Positions 53,582 through 61,956 of a stretch of 64,000 nucleotides of DNA are shown here, one piece after another. The notes under the pieces are model-generated. The model saw only the letters and a program-made list of their open reading frames with translations, was not told the origin of the DNA and ran no database searches. The stretch comes from DSVZ01 sp964568145 (lineage in GTDB: Bacteria > Verrucomicrobiota > Verrucomicrobiia > Limisphaerales > J093): assembly GCA_964568145.1 (NCBI GenBank), contig CAZMOZ010000010.1, positions 1 through 64,000 on the forward strand. Reading direction: 5' to 3'. Both the position numbers and the translations under genes were made by a program. Positions within the stretch are counted from its first letter, which is position 1; every line of letters begins with the position of its first letter.

Positions 53582-54949
53582 TCAGTACTCGCGCAACTTC
53601 TTCTGGCCCGGCATGGGCACCGGGTAGCGGCCGTTGGCGTCGAGCTGCAGCGGTGCGGGACCCTCGGCGGTCAGTTTGTCCACGTCCGGCGCGAACTCGT
53701 GGTCGCAGTTGAGCATCTGGTCGTACTCGATGATCTGGCCGGTGTGCGCGGCTCTGCGGCCCATCGAGGTCACGAGGCTGGCGAGGGCGCCGCGCTCGGT
53801 TTCGTTGTAGGGCTTGTTGTTCCGGATCGCCTCGATCAGGTCGTCCCACTCGAGCTGGTACGGGCTGGGCTCCGGCTGCGGGAAGGCCCAGAGCAGGTCG
53901 GCACGGGTCACGTTGTGCCCCTTGAAGGTGCGCACCCGGCCCGGCGTGTGTGCCGCGGTGGAGATCACCGCCGAGCCCTTCGTGCCGTGGGCGAAGCTGT
54001 CGAACTCCTCGTGCGTGCCGCTCTGATGCCGGCCGGTGAAGAACAGCTTGGTGCCGTCGGCATAGGTGTACTCGACCGAATAGGAATCGAAGTTCTGGTC
54101 CACCGTGTCGCCCCGGTAATGCCGCCCGCCCGTGCCGTGCGCGCGCACCGGCCAGGCGCCCTTCATCCAGCAGCATTCATCCACCTGGTGGATGTTGTAG
54201 TCGCTGAACAGGCCCCCGCTCGCCCACAGGAAGCTGTGGAACCGCTGCACCTGGTACAGCACCTCGCTCATCCCGGCCGGCGGCCGGCCCGCCTGCGCCG
54301 CGGCGCCGCCCGTCCGGTAGGCGCGCAGCAGGATGAGGTCGCCGATCTCGCCGCCGCGGATGCGCTCGTGCAGTTCCTGGCGGCCCCGGCAATGCCGCAC
54401 CATCAGGCCCACGCCCACCTTGAGGTTCTTCGCGTCCGCCTGTTTGCCCAGCTCGAGCATCCGGCGCGTGGTGGGGCCGTCCACCGTGACCGGCTTTTCC
54501 ATGAACACGTTCAGGCCCTTCTCGATCGCGTAGGCGAAATGCACCCAGCGAAACGCCGGCGGTGTGCCGAAGATGGCCACGTCCCCGGGTTTCAGGCAGT
54601 CCATCGCCTTCTTGTAGGCGTCGAAGCCGAGGAACCGCCGGTCCGGCGGCACGTCGAACTGGGACGTGAAATTCTTGCTCAGGTTTTCGACGGCCCGGTT
54701 GAGCTTGCCCTCGAAGACCTCGGCCAGGGCGACCAGCTTGATCGGTCCCTGCTTGGCGGTGGACAGGGCGTTTGCGGCGGCGCCGGTGCCGCGCCCGCCG
54801 CAGCCGATCAGCGCCACCTGGATCAGGTCGCTGCTGGCGGCATGGACGCGGGGCAACGCCACGCCGGCCAGGGCGGTGGCGGCGGCGAAGGTGCCGGTCT
54901 GGCGGATGAATTCACGACGGGTGGGAGCTTTGAATGAGGTAGTCTGCAT
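53582..54949 (-). CDS. Tat-exported Gfo/Idh/MocA family oxidoreductase
   Basis: This 455-residue oxidoreductase has a Tat signal (PTRREFIRQTGTFAAATALAG). Rossmann motif VALIGCGGRGTGAAANAL, MEKPVTVDGPTTRRML (intact EKP) and catalytic-domain FSDYNIHQVDECCW follow. It belongs to the long, exported planctomycetal and verrucomicrobial subgroup, in which sugars or aminosugars are presumed substrates. The start at 54949 gives the Tat signal; an upstream ATG adds 20 residues. Alone, divergent from a histidine kinase. Confidence 0.88.
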   Translation of the reverse strand: MQTTSFKAPTRREFIRQTGTFAAATALAGVALPRVHAASSDLIQVALIGCGGRGTGAAANALSTAKQGPIKLVALAEVFEGKLNRAVENLSKNFTSQFDVPPDRRFLGFDAYKKAMDCLKPGDVAIFGTPPAFRWVHFAYAIEKGLNVFMEKPVTVDGPTTRRMLELGKQADAKNLKVGVGLMVRHCRGRQELHERIRGGEIGDLILLRAYRTGGAAAQAGRPPAGMSEVLYQVQRFHSFLWASGGLFSDYNIHQVDECCWMKGAWPVRAHGTGGRHYRGDTVDQNFDSYSVEYTYADGTKLFFTGRHQSGTHEEFDSFAHGTKGSAVISTAAHTPGRVRTFKGHNVTRADLLWAFPQPEPSPYQLEWDDLIEAIRNNKPYNETERGALASLVTSMGRRAAHTGQIIEYDQMLNCDHEFAPDVDKLTAEGPAPLQLDANGRYPVPMPGQKKLREY

Positions 54950-55016
54950 GGCAGCGAGCTTGGCGGTGCGCCGCCCGGTGTCAACGCCGGACCGAGGTCT
55001 GCCGGACATCCCGGCC
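54950..55016. other. Short spacer upstream of the Tat-exported oxidoreductase
   Basis: No promoter recognised. With copy G and the kinase leader it forms a 347-bp divergent stretch. Confidence 0.3.
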
Positions 55017-55207
55017 GTATCTCACTTGTTTGCAGGCGATGGAAACGGCCGGAAGTTCCGGGAGCGTGCGCCCGAGTAAAAGGGGAGCGCGGCTTTCCGC
55101 CGGCGGGGTAGAACACCCCTCGCTGAGGGGCGACAGGTCCGGCCTCTGAGCCAGGGGCCGGCCACCAGCCCGGCAGGCGATCCTGCCTGCACGCAATGGA
55201 AATGCGC
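55017..55207 (+). mobile_element. MITE-like modular hairpin element, copy G
   Basis: Begins GTATCTCACTTGTTTGCAG and ends CTGCACGCAATGGAAATGCG, diverged inverted ends. GATGGAAACGGCCGGAAGTT is intact and GAGTAAAAGGGGAGCGCGGC follows. Interior modules: GGCTTTCCGCCGGCGGGG, CACCCCTCGCTGAGGGGCGA (55115-55134) and CCGGCCTCTGAGCCAGGGGCCGG (55139-55161). It sits between divergent genes, like copies D and F. Confidence 0.65.
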
Positions 55208-55296
55208 CTTGCAGCCCCGGCCGCTGGTCTGGATTTGATTATCCTTCCTTCCCGCCGTACGGTACGGAGCAGGACGCCGAAACAACCACCGCCTCC

Positions 55297-57453
55297 ATGA
55301 CCCTGAACCACCGCGTTCTTCCGGGCCTGCTCTGGCTGGCCTTGGCCTGCTTGGGCGCGGTGGGCGCCGAGCCCAGACGCGTGCTGCTCATCCACTCGTT
55401 CAGCCGCGACTTCGCGCCGTTTAACGTCGTCGCGGGCGGCTTCCGCACCGAACTGGTCCGCCAGTCGCCCGTGCCGGTGGACATTTACGAGGTGACGCTC
55501 GAATCCGCGCGCTTCCCCGGCACCCCGCGGGAAGGCCCGTTCTTGAACTACCTGCTCGCGCTGTTTGCGGGGCAGCGGCTGGACTTGGTGGTGCCGATGG
55601 GTGGTCCGGCGGCGCGCTTTGCGCAACGGCACCGGCAGCTCCTGTTTCCCGCCACACCCATGCTGCTGGCGGCGGCTGACCAGCGCCACCTGGAAGACGC
55701 CGTGCTGACCACCAACGATGCGGTGGTCACGGTCGCGAACGACCTGCCGCGGATGATGGACACCATCCTGCAGGTGCTGCCCCGGACCACCAATGTCGTG
55801 GTGGTGCTGGGCAATTCGCCGCTGGAACAGTTCTGGCTCGGGGAATTGCGCCGCCAGTTTCAGCCCTTCACCCGCCGGGTGACCCTGGCCTGGTTCAACG
55901 AACTGTCCTTCGCGGAAATGCTGGAACGCTGCGCCGCGCTGCCGCCGCGGTCCGCCATCTTTTACGCCCTGTTGTCCGTGGACGCCGGGGGCGTGCCGCA
56001 CCGCGAGGAGCGCGTGCTGAGCCGGCTTCATGAGGTCGCCAACGCGCCCATCTTCGGCCTCCATGACTCCCAACTCGGCCGGGGCATCGTCGGCGGGCCG
56101 CTCATGGCGCTTGACGAACTGAGCCGGAACACCGCCGAGGCGGCCGTGCGCATCCTGGCCGGCGAGAGCCCGGGCAACCTCCGGCCGCCGCCCCAAGGAC
56201 CGGGAACGCCGCGCTTCGACCGGCGCGAGCTCGATCGCTGGGGCATCAGCGAAACCTTTCTGCCACCCGGCAGCGCGGTCCTGTTCCGCCAGCCCACCGT
56301 CTGGGAACTCCACAAGGGGCGCATCATCGGGATCATCTCCCTGTGCCTGCTCGAAGCCGTCCTCATCGCGCTGCTGCTGGCGAATCTGGCGCGGCGGCGG
56401 CGGGCCGAGCGCTCGCTCCGCGAAAGCGAGGAGCGGCTCAGCCTGGCTGCGGCGGCCGCGGACCTGGGCGTCTGGATGTGGGACATCGCGCGCAACGAAG
56501 TCTGGGCCACGGCGAACTGGCGCCGGATGTTCGGCTTTCCGGCCGGCGAGACGCTCCGCTTCGAGACGGTCCTGCAACGGGTCCATCCGGCCGACCGCGT
56601 GATGGTGGAACGCGCCGTGCGGCGCGCGGTCGAGGACCGCGCCGATTACTCGGGCGAGTACCGCGTGGTGTGGCCGGACGGCACGCTGCGCTGGATTTCC
56701 GCGCGCGGCCGGCTGGACGGGGACGCGGGCCACAAACGGGCGCGGATGCTCGGCGCCTCGGTGGACATCACCGAGCGGCGCCGGGCGGAGGAATCAGCGC
56801 GGGACCTGACCGGCCGGCTGATCACCGCGCAGGAGGAGGAACGGGCCCGGCTGGCCCGTGAATTGCATGACGACATCACCCAGCGGCTGGCCCGGCTGGC
56901 CATTGATGTCGGGCGCTGCGAGCAGGGCACCCCGGAGCTCACCCCGGCCGAGGCGGCGCGCGCGGTGCGCGAGGGCCTGGTGCGCCTGAGCGACGATGTC
57001 CATGCCCTGTCCTACCGGCTGCATCCCTCGGTGCTCGAAGACCTCGGCCTGGCCGAGGCGTTGAAGGCGGAGGCGGAGCGCTTCACCCGGCGGGAAGCCA
57101 TCCCGGTGAACCTCGGGCTGCGCAACCTCCCGGAGCCGGTGCCGCGCGAGGCCGCGCTCTGCCTGTTTCGTGTGGCGCAGGAAGCGCTGCAAAACGTCGC
57201 CCGCCACGCCCGGGCCCGCGCGGTGGAACTGACGCTGCGCGCGCTGGAAGGCGGGCTGCAACTGGCCGTGCGCGACGACGGCCGCGGCTTCGATCCGGAG
57301 GTCCAGCGCGACCGCCCCAGCCTGGGCCTGGCGAGCATGCGGGAGCGGGTTCACCTGCTGGGCGGCGAACTCGACATCGAAAGCGCGCCCGGCCAGGGCG
57401 TGACCGTGATCGCCTGGGTGCCCTTGGAGGAAAGGCCGAGGGCGGAAGGCTGA
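55297..57453 (+). CDS. NarL-type sensor histidine kinase with ABC-substrate-binding sensor and PAS domain
   Basis: This 718-residue kinase has a signal peptide (LLWLALACLGAVGA), a periplasmic ABC-type substrate-binding-like sensor (~25-330: RRVLLIHSFSRDFAPF, LVVPMGGPAARFA), one transmembrane helix (~345-367), a PAS domain (LRESEERLSLAAAAADLGVWMWD) and HisKA_3 with phosphoacceptor His524 in ARELHDDITQRLARLA, followed by an ATPase domain (RVAQEALQNVARHA, VRDDGRGFDP, LGLASMRERVHLLGG). The response regulator gene follows 119 bp on. Ligand is unknown. Confidence 0.93.
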   Translation: MTLNHRVLPGLLWLALACLGAVGAEPRRVLLIHSFSRDFAPFNVVAGGFRTELVRQSPVPVDIYEVTLESARFPGTPREGPFLNYLLALFAGQRLDLVVPMGGPAARFAQRHRQLLFPATPMLLAAADQRHLEDAVLTTNDAVVTVANDLPRMMDTILQVLPRTTNVVVVLGNSPLEQFWLGELRRQFQPFTRRVTLAWFNELSFAEMLERCAALPPRSAIFYALLSVDAGGVPHREERVLSRLHEVANAPIFGLHDSQLGRGIVGGPLMALDELSRNTAEAAVRILAGESPGNLRPPPQGPGTPRFDRRELDRWGISETFLPPGSAVLFRQPTVWELHKGRIIGIISLCLLEAVLIALLLANLARRRRAERSLRESEERLSLAAAAADLGVWMWDIARNEVWATANWRRMFGFPAGETLRFETVLQRVHPADRVMVERAVRRAVEDRADYSGEYRVVWPDGTLRWISARGRLDGDAGHKRARMLGASVDITERRRAEESARDLTGRLITAQEEERARLARELHDDITQRLARLAIDVGRCEQGTPELTPAEAARAVREGLVRLSDDVHALSYRLHPSVLEDLGLAEALKAEAERFTRREAIPVNLGLRNLPEPVPREAALCLFRVAQEALQNVARHARARAVELTLRALEGGLQLAVRDDGRGFDPEVQRDRPSLGLASMRERVHLLGGELDIESAPGQGVTVIAWVPLEERPRAEG

Positions 57454-57572
57454 AGGCAGATTCGCGTGGCCCGCATGAAATCCCTTTGTGACACGTTGCG
57501 ATCCTCTACCCGATCAACGGGAACTCGAAGCGGGACCTTTAGCCTTCAGCCCTTGACCTTCCGCCTTTTGCC
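57454..57572. repeat. Imperfect inverted repeat between kinase and regulator genes
   Basis: GGCGGAAGGCTGAAGGC (57434-57456) pairs imperfectly with GCCTTCAGCCCTTGACCTTC and CGCC (57541-57565). Such a long-range stem could cause partial termination between the two genes of the two-component system. Confidence 0.4.
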
Positions 57573-58223
57573 GTGAGCCGATTGATTCGACCGCGCGTGT
57601 TGCTCGCCGACGACCATCGCATGGTGGCTGAAGGCTTGAAGAGCCTGCTGAGTCCGGAGTTCGAGCTGGTGGGCGTGGTGGAGGATGGCCGCGCCCTGCT
57701 TGCGGCGGCGAAACGGCTGCGGCCGGATGTCATCGTGGCGGACATCACCATGCCGCAGCTCAACGGCATTGACGCGCTCGCGCCGCTGAAAAAGGAGAAC
57801 CCGGACGTGAAGGTCGTGTTCCTGACCATGCACGCGGAGGTGGCCTACGCCCGCCGCGCGCTCGAAGCCGGCGCGTCGGGATTCGTGCTCAAGCACTCCG
57901 CCCCGGCGGAGCTGATCGCGGCCGTCCGCGCGGCGTCGGAAGGCCAGACCTACATCACCCCCGCGCTGGCCGGCGAAGTTTTCCAGGCCATCCAGCACGG
58001 GCCGGACATGGCCGGCGATCCCGTGGCGAAACTGACGCCACGCCAGCGGGAGATTCTCCAACTGCTAGCGGAAGGCCGTTCGGCCAAGGAAATCGCCGAC
58101 ACGCTGGCGATCTCCGCCCGCACCGTGGAATTCCACAAGTACCAGATGATGGAGACGCTGGGCCTGCACCACAGCGCCGAGCTGGTCCACTTCGCCATCA
58201 AGCACGGCATCGTGGGCATTTAA
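57573..58223 (+). CDS. LuxR/NarL-family response regulator
   Basis: This 216-residue regulator has a receiver domain (VLLADDHRMVAEGL with the acidic pair, phosphoacceptor Asp57 in VIVADITMPQLNG, conserved Lys in FVLKHSAPAE) and a LuxR-type helix-turn-helix (LTPRQREILQLLAEGRSAKEIADTLAISARTVEFHKYQMM). A GTG at 57573 is the start. It is the cognate regulator of the kinase upstream, by position. The regulon may include the envelope/efflux operon just downstream, but this is inference. Confidence 0.94.
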   Translation: MSRLIRPRVLLADDHRMVAEGLKSLLSPEFELVGVVEDGRALLAAAKRLRPDVIVADITMPQLNGIDALAPLKKENPDVKVVFLTMHAEVAYARRALEAGASGFVLKHSAPAELIAAVRAASEGQTYITPALAGEVFQAIQHGPDMAGDPVAKLTPRQREILQLLAEGRSAKEIADTLAISARTVEFHKYQMMETLGLHHSAELVHFAIKHGIVGI

Positions 58224-58382
58224 GCCCGGCCCAGGTGCCTGCTCCACCGCTCCGCGGCCCCGTAATTTTTCGGGGGCTGGACCGGTAATTCTCCGAGGTC
58301 ACACCGCGCCACCGGTCAGGCAGGTTCTGGTCCATAGCCTGACGTGCGCTCGCGGTAATGCGCGCCGCGCCGGGCAGACACG
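58224..58382. other. Spacer with related CGGTAATT(T)..CGGGG repeats
   Basis: GGCCCCGTAATTTTTCGGGG (58257-58275) forms a small hairpin with an AT-rich loop and is followed by the related direct repeat CCGGTAATTCTCCGAGG (58282-58298). They could be binding sites for the LuxR-type regulator, but nothing proves this. Confidence 0.35.
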
Positions 58383-58793
58383 ATGAGCGCCGAAGACATC
58401 AAATGCGTCCTGCTGGCCGACCGGCACCACAGCCTAACCGAAGGCGTGCGCGGGCTGCTCGAAACCACCTTCGAGGCGGTGGTGATGGTGGCGGACAAGG
58501 ACTCGCTCTTCGAGAGCGCCAAACGCCTCCAGCCCACCCTGGCCGTGGTGGACCTTTCGCTGGTGCGCGGCGAAAGCCCCGTCTGGCTGCAACGGCTGCG
58601 CGCCGCCTGCCCGAAGCTGAAGCTGATCGTGCTCAGCGTTCACGACGAGCCCAGCGTGCGCAAAGCGGTGCTGGAGGCCGGGGCGGACGCGTTCGTGGTC
58701 AAACGCGCCCTCGCGACCGATTTGCTGCCCACCGTGGACGCCGTCCTGGCCCGGCACGGCCACGACGTGGCGGCGGCCCCAAAGGAACTGTGA
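58383..58793 (+). CDS. Stand-alone receiver domain with altered acidic pocket
   Basis: This 136-residue protein is a single REC domain: CVLLADRHHSLTEGVRGLLE, then LAVVDLSLVRGESPVWLQRL (Asp57) and AFVVKRALATDLL (Lys). Its second N-terminal acidic residue, normally ADD, reads ADR, so Mg2+ binding and phosphorylation may be impaired. No output domain. It follows the LuxR regulator by 159 bp and resembles its receiver domain, so it may derive from it and compete for the kinase or act as a phosphate sink or decoy. Confidence 0.85.
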   Translation: MSAEDIKCVLLADRHHSLTEGVRGLLETTFEAVVMVADKDSLFESAKRLQPTLAVVDLSLVRGESPVWLQRLRAACPKLKLIVLSVHDEPSVRKAVLEAGADAFVVKRALATDLLPTVDAVLARHGHDVAAAPKEL

Positions 58794-58850
58794 ACATTCA
58801 AGGTGTTTTGATCTGCACCCCCCTTAGCTCCTGACAACCGAGGACAAGCC

Positions 58851-59654
58851 ATGAACGCAATCTTCCTTCCCGCAAAGCACGCCTTCCGCGCGATCGGCAC
58901 GTGTGCCAGCATCCTGCTGGTCTGCGCCTTGGCCCGCGCCGACGTTCTCGAATTGAAGGACGGCAAGGCGCTGACCGGCAAATATGTTGGCGGCACGGCC
59001 GGCAGCATCCGTTTTGAGACGAGCGCCGGCACGCAGGTCATCGAGACCAGCCAGGCGCTGGCGCTGACTTTCACCAGCGCCACGGCGGCGTCCGCGGCGC
59101 CAACAGCCGCGCCGGCGGCAGCCCCAGCGGCGCCAACGCCCGCTCCCGCCACCGCAGCCGCGGGCGCTGTCACCGTGAACGCCGGCACCCCGTTGCTGGT
59201 GCGGCTGGTGGATCCCGTTTCGTCGCGCGATCCGCAAGGAAAGCGCTTCACCACGACGCTGGAGACCGACCTGGTGGTCAACGGCCAGTTGGTGGCCAAG
59301 GCCGGCACGAAGGTGTACGGGCGCGTGCAAGGCGCCCAGCAGGCCGGACGCTACGTCGGCCAGAGCGAATTGGACCTGCGCCTGAGCGAACTGGCCCTCG
59401 GCCCCAACCTCGTGCCCATCGTGACCAGCGGTTACAGCCAGTCGGGCGCCAAGTCCGTGGGCAAGACGGCGCGCGGCGCGGCGACGGGCGCGGCGATCGG
59501 CGCGATTGCCGACGGCGGGGACGGCGCGGGCACCGGCGCCGCCATTGGTGCCGTGGCTGCGGGCCTGCGCAAGGGCCAGGCCGTCAGCCTCAACCCGGGC
59601 ACGCTGCTCGAATTCCGGTTGCAGCAGCCACTCACGGTCAATCTTTCGCGGTAA
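58851..59654 (+). CDS. Secreted protein with glycine-zipper region
   Basis: This 267-residue protein has a signal peptide (ASILLVCALARA), an N-terminal SH3-like beta stretch (DVLELKDGKALTGKYVGG), an Ala/Pro linker, a beta domain (GTPLLVRLVDPVSSRDPQGKRFTTTL) and a glycine-zipper-like segment (AATGAAIGAIADGGDGAGTGAAIGAVAAG). Glycine zippers often insert in or lie against membranes. It begins an apparent operon of five rightward genes. Function is unknown; no enzyme motifs were seen. Confidence 0.72.
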   Translation: MNAIFLPAKHAFRAIGTCASILLVCALARADVLELKDGKALTGKYVGGTAGSIRFETSAGTQVIETSQALALTFTSATAASAAPTAAPAAAPAAPTPAPATAAAGAVTVNAGTPLLVRLVDPVSSRDPQGKRFTTTLETDLVVNGQLVAKAGTKVYGRVQGAQQAGRYVGQSELDLRLSELALGPNLVPIVTSGYSQSGAKSVGKTARGAATGAAIGAIADGGDGAGTGAAIGAVAAGLRKGQAVSLNPGTLLEFRLQQPLTVNLSR

Positions 59655-59696
59655 CAGCACAGCTTCCTGCCTCAAACCCACCAATCATTGAAGTCC

Positions 59697-60197
59697 ATGA
59701 AAATCGCCTTTGTGTCCCGAACCGCCGCGCTCGTCGCGGCCCTGGCCGCAGTCTGCTGGCCCGCCGGCGCCGCGGCCCAGGAGAGTCTCACCGACGCCAT
59801 CGAAGTCGTGCGTGGCATCTACCAATCCGACCGTCAGGCGCTGCTGGCGGAAGCCATGCAGTTCACGGAAAAGGAGGGCGTCGCCTTCTGGCCGCTGTAC
59901 CGCCAGTACCGCGCCGAGCGCGAGAAGCTCGGGGACGGCCCGGTGAAACTGGTGCTCGAATACGCGGACTTCTACCCCGATGTGCCGGAGGATCGCGCCC
60001 GGCAGCTGCTCAAGGATTACACCGCCCTGCAAAAGAAGCTCGCCGACCAACGCACGCGGTATCTCGGGAAATTCGGCAAGATCCTGTCCCCCGCCAAGAC
60101 GTTGCGCTTCGCCCAACTGGAGGAGCGGATGGACTTGGTGCTGCGGCTCCAACTGGCTTCGGCGATCCCGCTGGTGCCGGCAACCCCCCGGCGCTGA
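59697..60197 (+). CDS. Small exported helical protein
   Basis: This ~166-residue protein has a signal peptide (RTAALVAALAAVCWPAGAAA) and an alpha-helical body (EVVRGIYQSDRQALLAEAMQFTEKEGVAFWPLYRQYRAERE, then QLLKDYTALQKKLADQRTRYLGKFGKIL). ATG at 59697 is chosen; a TTG at 59688 would add three residues. It lies 42 bp after the glycine-zipper gene and 21 bp before the YiaW-like gene. Members of an unnamed periplasmic family look similar. Function is unknown. Confidence 0.72.
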   Translation: MKIAFVSRTAALVAALAAVCWPAGAAAQESLTDAIEVVRGIYQSDRQALLAEAMQFTEKEGVAFWPLYRQYRAEREKLGDGPVKLVLEYADFYPDVPEDRARQLLKDYTALQKKLADQRTRYLGKFGKILSPAKTLRFAQLEERMDLVLRLQLASAIPLVPATPRR

Positions 60198-60218
60198 CGA
60201 CGGGAAATCGCACCGCCC

Positions 60219-60764
60219 ATGACCAGACCTCGCATGAAGCTCCAAGTCCAACCGCCGCCGCGCCGGCTGCTTCCGGCCCGCTGGGCGCGCGGCGCGCTGC
60301 TGGCGAACCTGCTCTGGCTGCCGACGCCCGCCCACGCCTCGATCTTCAAAGGCGAGGCGCTCGACAAGCTGGCCGACGTGCTCACCTGGGTGGTGCTGAT
60401 CGTGGCGCCGATTGTCGGCATCGGCGTCTTCCTGCTGATTCACATTCTCCCGGAGAAGATCGCCGAGAAGAAGCAGCACCCGCAGGCCAAGGCCATCCAG
60501 TGCCTGTGCCTGCTGTCGCTGGTCTTCGGCGGTTTGCTTTGGCCGCTGGCCTGGCTGTGGGCCTACAGCAAGCCGGTGCTATACAAAATGGCGTATGGCA
60601 CGGACAAGGTGGCGCACGGCCATGACGAGAAGGAACACAAGCCGGCCAGGAAAGACGAACCTGCGGAACTCAAAGAACTGGTCGAACTCGAGCTTCTCCA
60701 GCAGCGCGTGAAGGAACTGGAGGCGAAACTGGCGGACAAATCTGCCGGCGGAGGAAAGGCCTGA
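60219..60764 (+). CDS. yiaW: DUF3302 (YiaW-like) inner-membrane protein
   Basis: This 181-residue protein has two membrane helices (VLTWVVLIVAPIVGIGVFLLIHIL and CLCLLSLVFGGLLWPLAWLWAY) joined by PEKIAEKKQHPQAKAIQ, the DUF3302 layout of Escherichia coli YiaW. An N-terminal signal-like helix precedes them and a charged coiled-coil tail (ELKELVELELLQQRVKELEAKL) follows. The gene ends 3 bp before the YiaV-like gene, the same pairing as in enterobacteria. Role unknown; likely a partner of the adaptor protein. Confidence 0.85.
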   Translation: MTRPRMKLQVQPPPRRLLPARWARGALLANLLWLPTPAHASIFKGEALDKLADVLTWVVLIVAPIVGIGVFLLIHILPEKIAEKKQHPQAKAIQCLCLLSLVFGGLLWPLAWLWAYSKPVLYKMAYGTDKVAHGHDEKEHKPARKDEPAELKELVELELLQQRVKELEAKLADKSAGGGKA

Positions 60765-60767
60765 CTT

Positions 60768-61949
60768 ATGGAAATTCTGTTACTTGGCATCTACGGATTT
60801 TTCGCCTGGCTGATCTTCTTCAAATTTAAGTGGCTCCCGTGGAACATCACCACCCAGGTCATCACCATCACCCTGCCGATCATCGGCCTGACGGTATTGA
60901 TCCTTCTGCTCAACATTGTCGCCCCCTCGTCAAACGACATCCGGGTGGTCAATTACGTCGTGCCGATCAATCCGCCGGTGCGCGGCTTGGTGACCGAGGT
61001 GCCCATCGAGCCGAATCGCCCGATCAAGAAGGGCGACGTGCTGTTCAAGGTGGACCCGACGCCCTACGAAATCGCCGTCAAGAATTACGAGGCGCAGATT
61101 GCTCAGCTCAAAGTCCAACTCCTCACCGCCGAGGCCAGCTCGCGCAATTTGCAGGAGTCGTTGAAAAGCGCCACCGGTCAGAAGGACGCGATTGATTCCA
61201 AACTGAAGCTTTCGCGACTGCGCCTGCAACAATTCAGGGAACTCGCGGAAACCGGCGCGGGGAACAGGTTTGATTACGAACAGGCCCAGGCCGACGTGGC
61301 GAACCTCGAAGGCCAACTGGCCTCGACGGTGGCCGCCGAAACACAGGCCAAGGAGAAGCTTGCGGCCAAAACGCCCGAAGGCGAGCAGGACGAAATCGCC
61401 AACGTGAAGGCACAGATTGCCCGCGCCGAGGCGCAACTCGCCGATGCGAAATGGGAATTGAGCCAGACCACCTACTACGCGCCTGCTAACGGCACGGTCG
61501 TCGCGCTCACGTTGCGGCCCGGCGCCATGGCCGTGCCGCTGCCCATGACGCCCGCGATGAACTTCATCGAGGACGAGCAGTGGATTCTCGCCATCTACCA
61601 CCAGAACGAGGTCCGCAAGATCAGGCCGGGCCAAGAGGCGGAAATCGCCTTCGCGATGTATCCGGGCCGGATCGTGAAGTGCAAGGTGGACTCGATCATG
61701 TGGGCCACCGCGCAGGGCCAGTTGCCCATCGGCACCATGAATGTCGCGGGCGGCGTGGCCCCCGTTCCCGCCAACTGCCTCGCCGTCCGCCTGCTGCCGG
61801 AGGGCAGGGACAAGGACCTCTTCCTCGCCGCCGGAGCGCACGGCGCCGGCGCCGTGTTTACCGATAGCGGCCACGCCATTCACATCCTGCGCAAGGTGCT
61901 GGTGCGCGTGAGCGCCAAGCTGGACTGGCTGATCCTGAAGCTCCATTGA
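60768..61949 (+). CDS. yiaV: HlyD-family membrane-fusion protein (YiaV-like)
   Basis: This 393-residue adaptor has an N-terminal membrane part (ILLLGIYGFFAWLIFFKF and VITITLPIIGLTVLILLLNIV), a lipoyl-like half (VRGLVTEVPIEPNRPIKKGDVLFKVDPTPYE), a long helical hairpin (residues ~95-220) and the second lipoyl half (YYAPANGTVVALTLRPGAMA). It should link an inner-membrane component to the outer-membrane factor encoded next. No ABC or RND pump gene is in view. It overlaps the YiaW-like gene context; 7 bp separate it from the outer-membrane gene. Confidence 0.9.
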   Translation: MEILLLGIYGFFAWLIFFKFKWLPWNITTQVITITLPIIGLTVLILLLNIVAPSSNDIRVVNYVVPINPPVRGLVTEVPIEPNRPIKKGDVLFKVDPTPYEIAVKNYEAQIAQLKVQLLTAEASSRNLQESLKSATGQKDAIDSKLKLSRLRLQQFRELAETGAGNRFDYEQAQADVANLEGQLASTVAAETQAKEKLAAKTPEGEQDEIANVKAQIARAEAQLADAKWELSQTTYYAPANGTVVALTLRPGAMAVPLPMTPAMNFIEDEQWILAIYHQNEVRKIRPGQEAEIAFAMYPGRIVKCKVDSIMWATAQGQLPIGTMNVAGGVAPVPANCLAVRLLPEGRDKDLFLAAGAHGAGAVFTDSGHAIHILRKVLVRVSAKLDWLILKLH

Positions 61950-61956
61950 GGTATCC

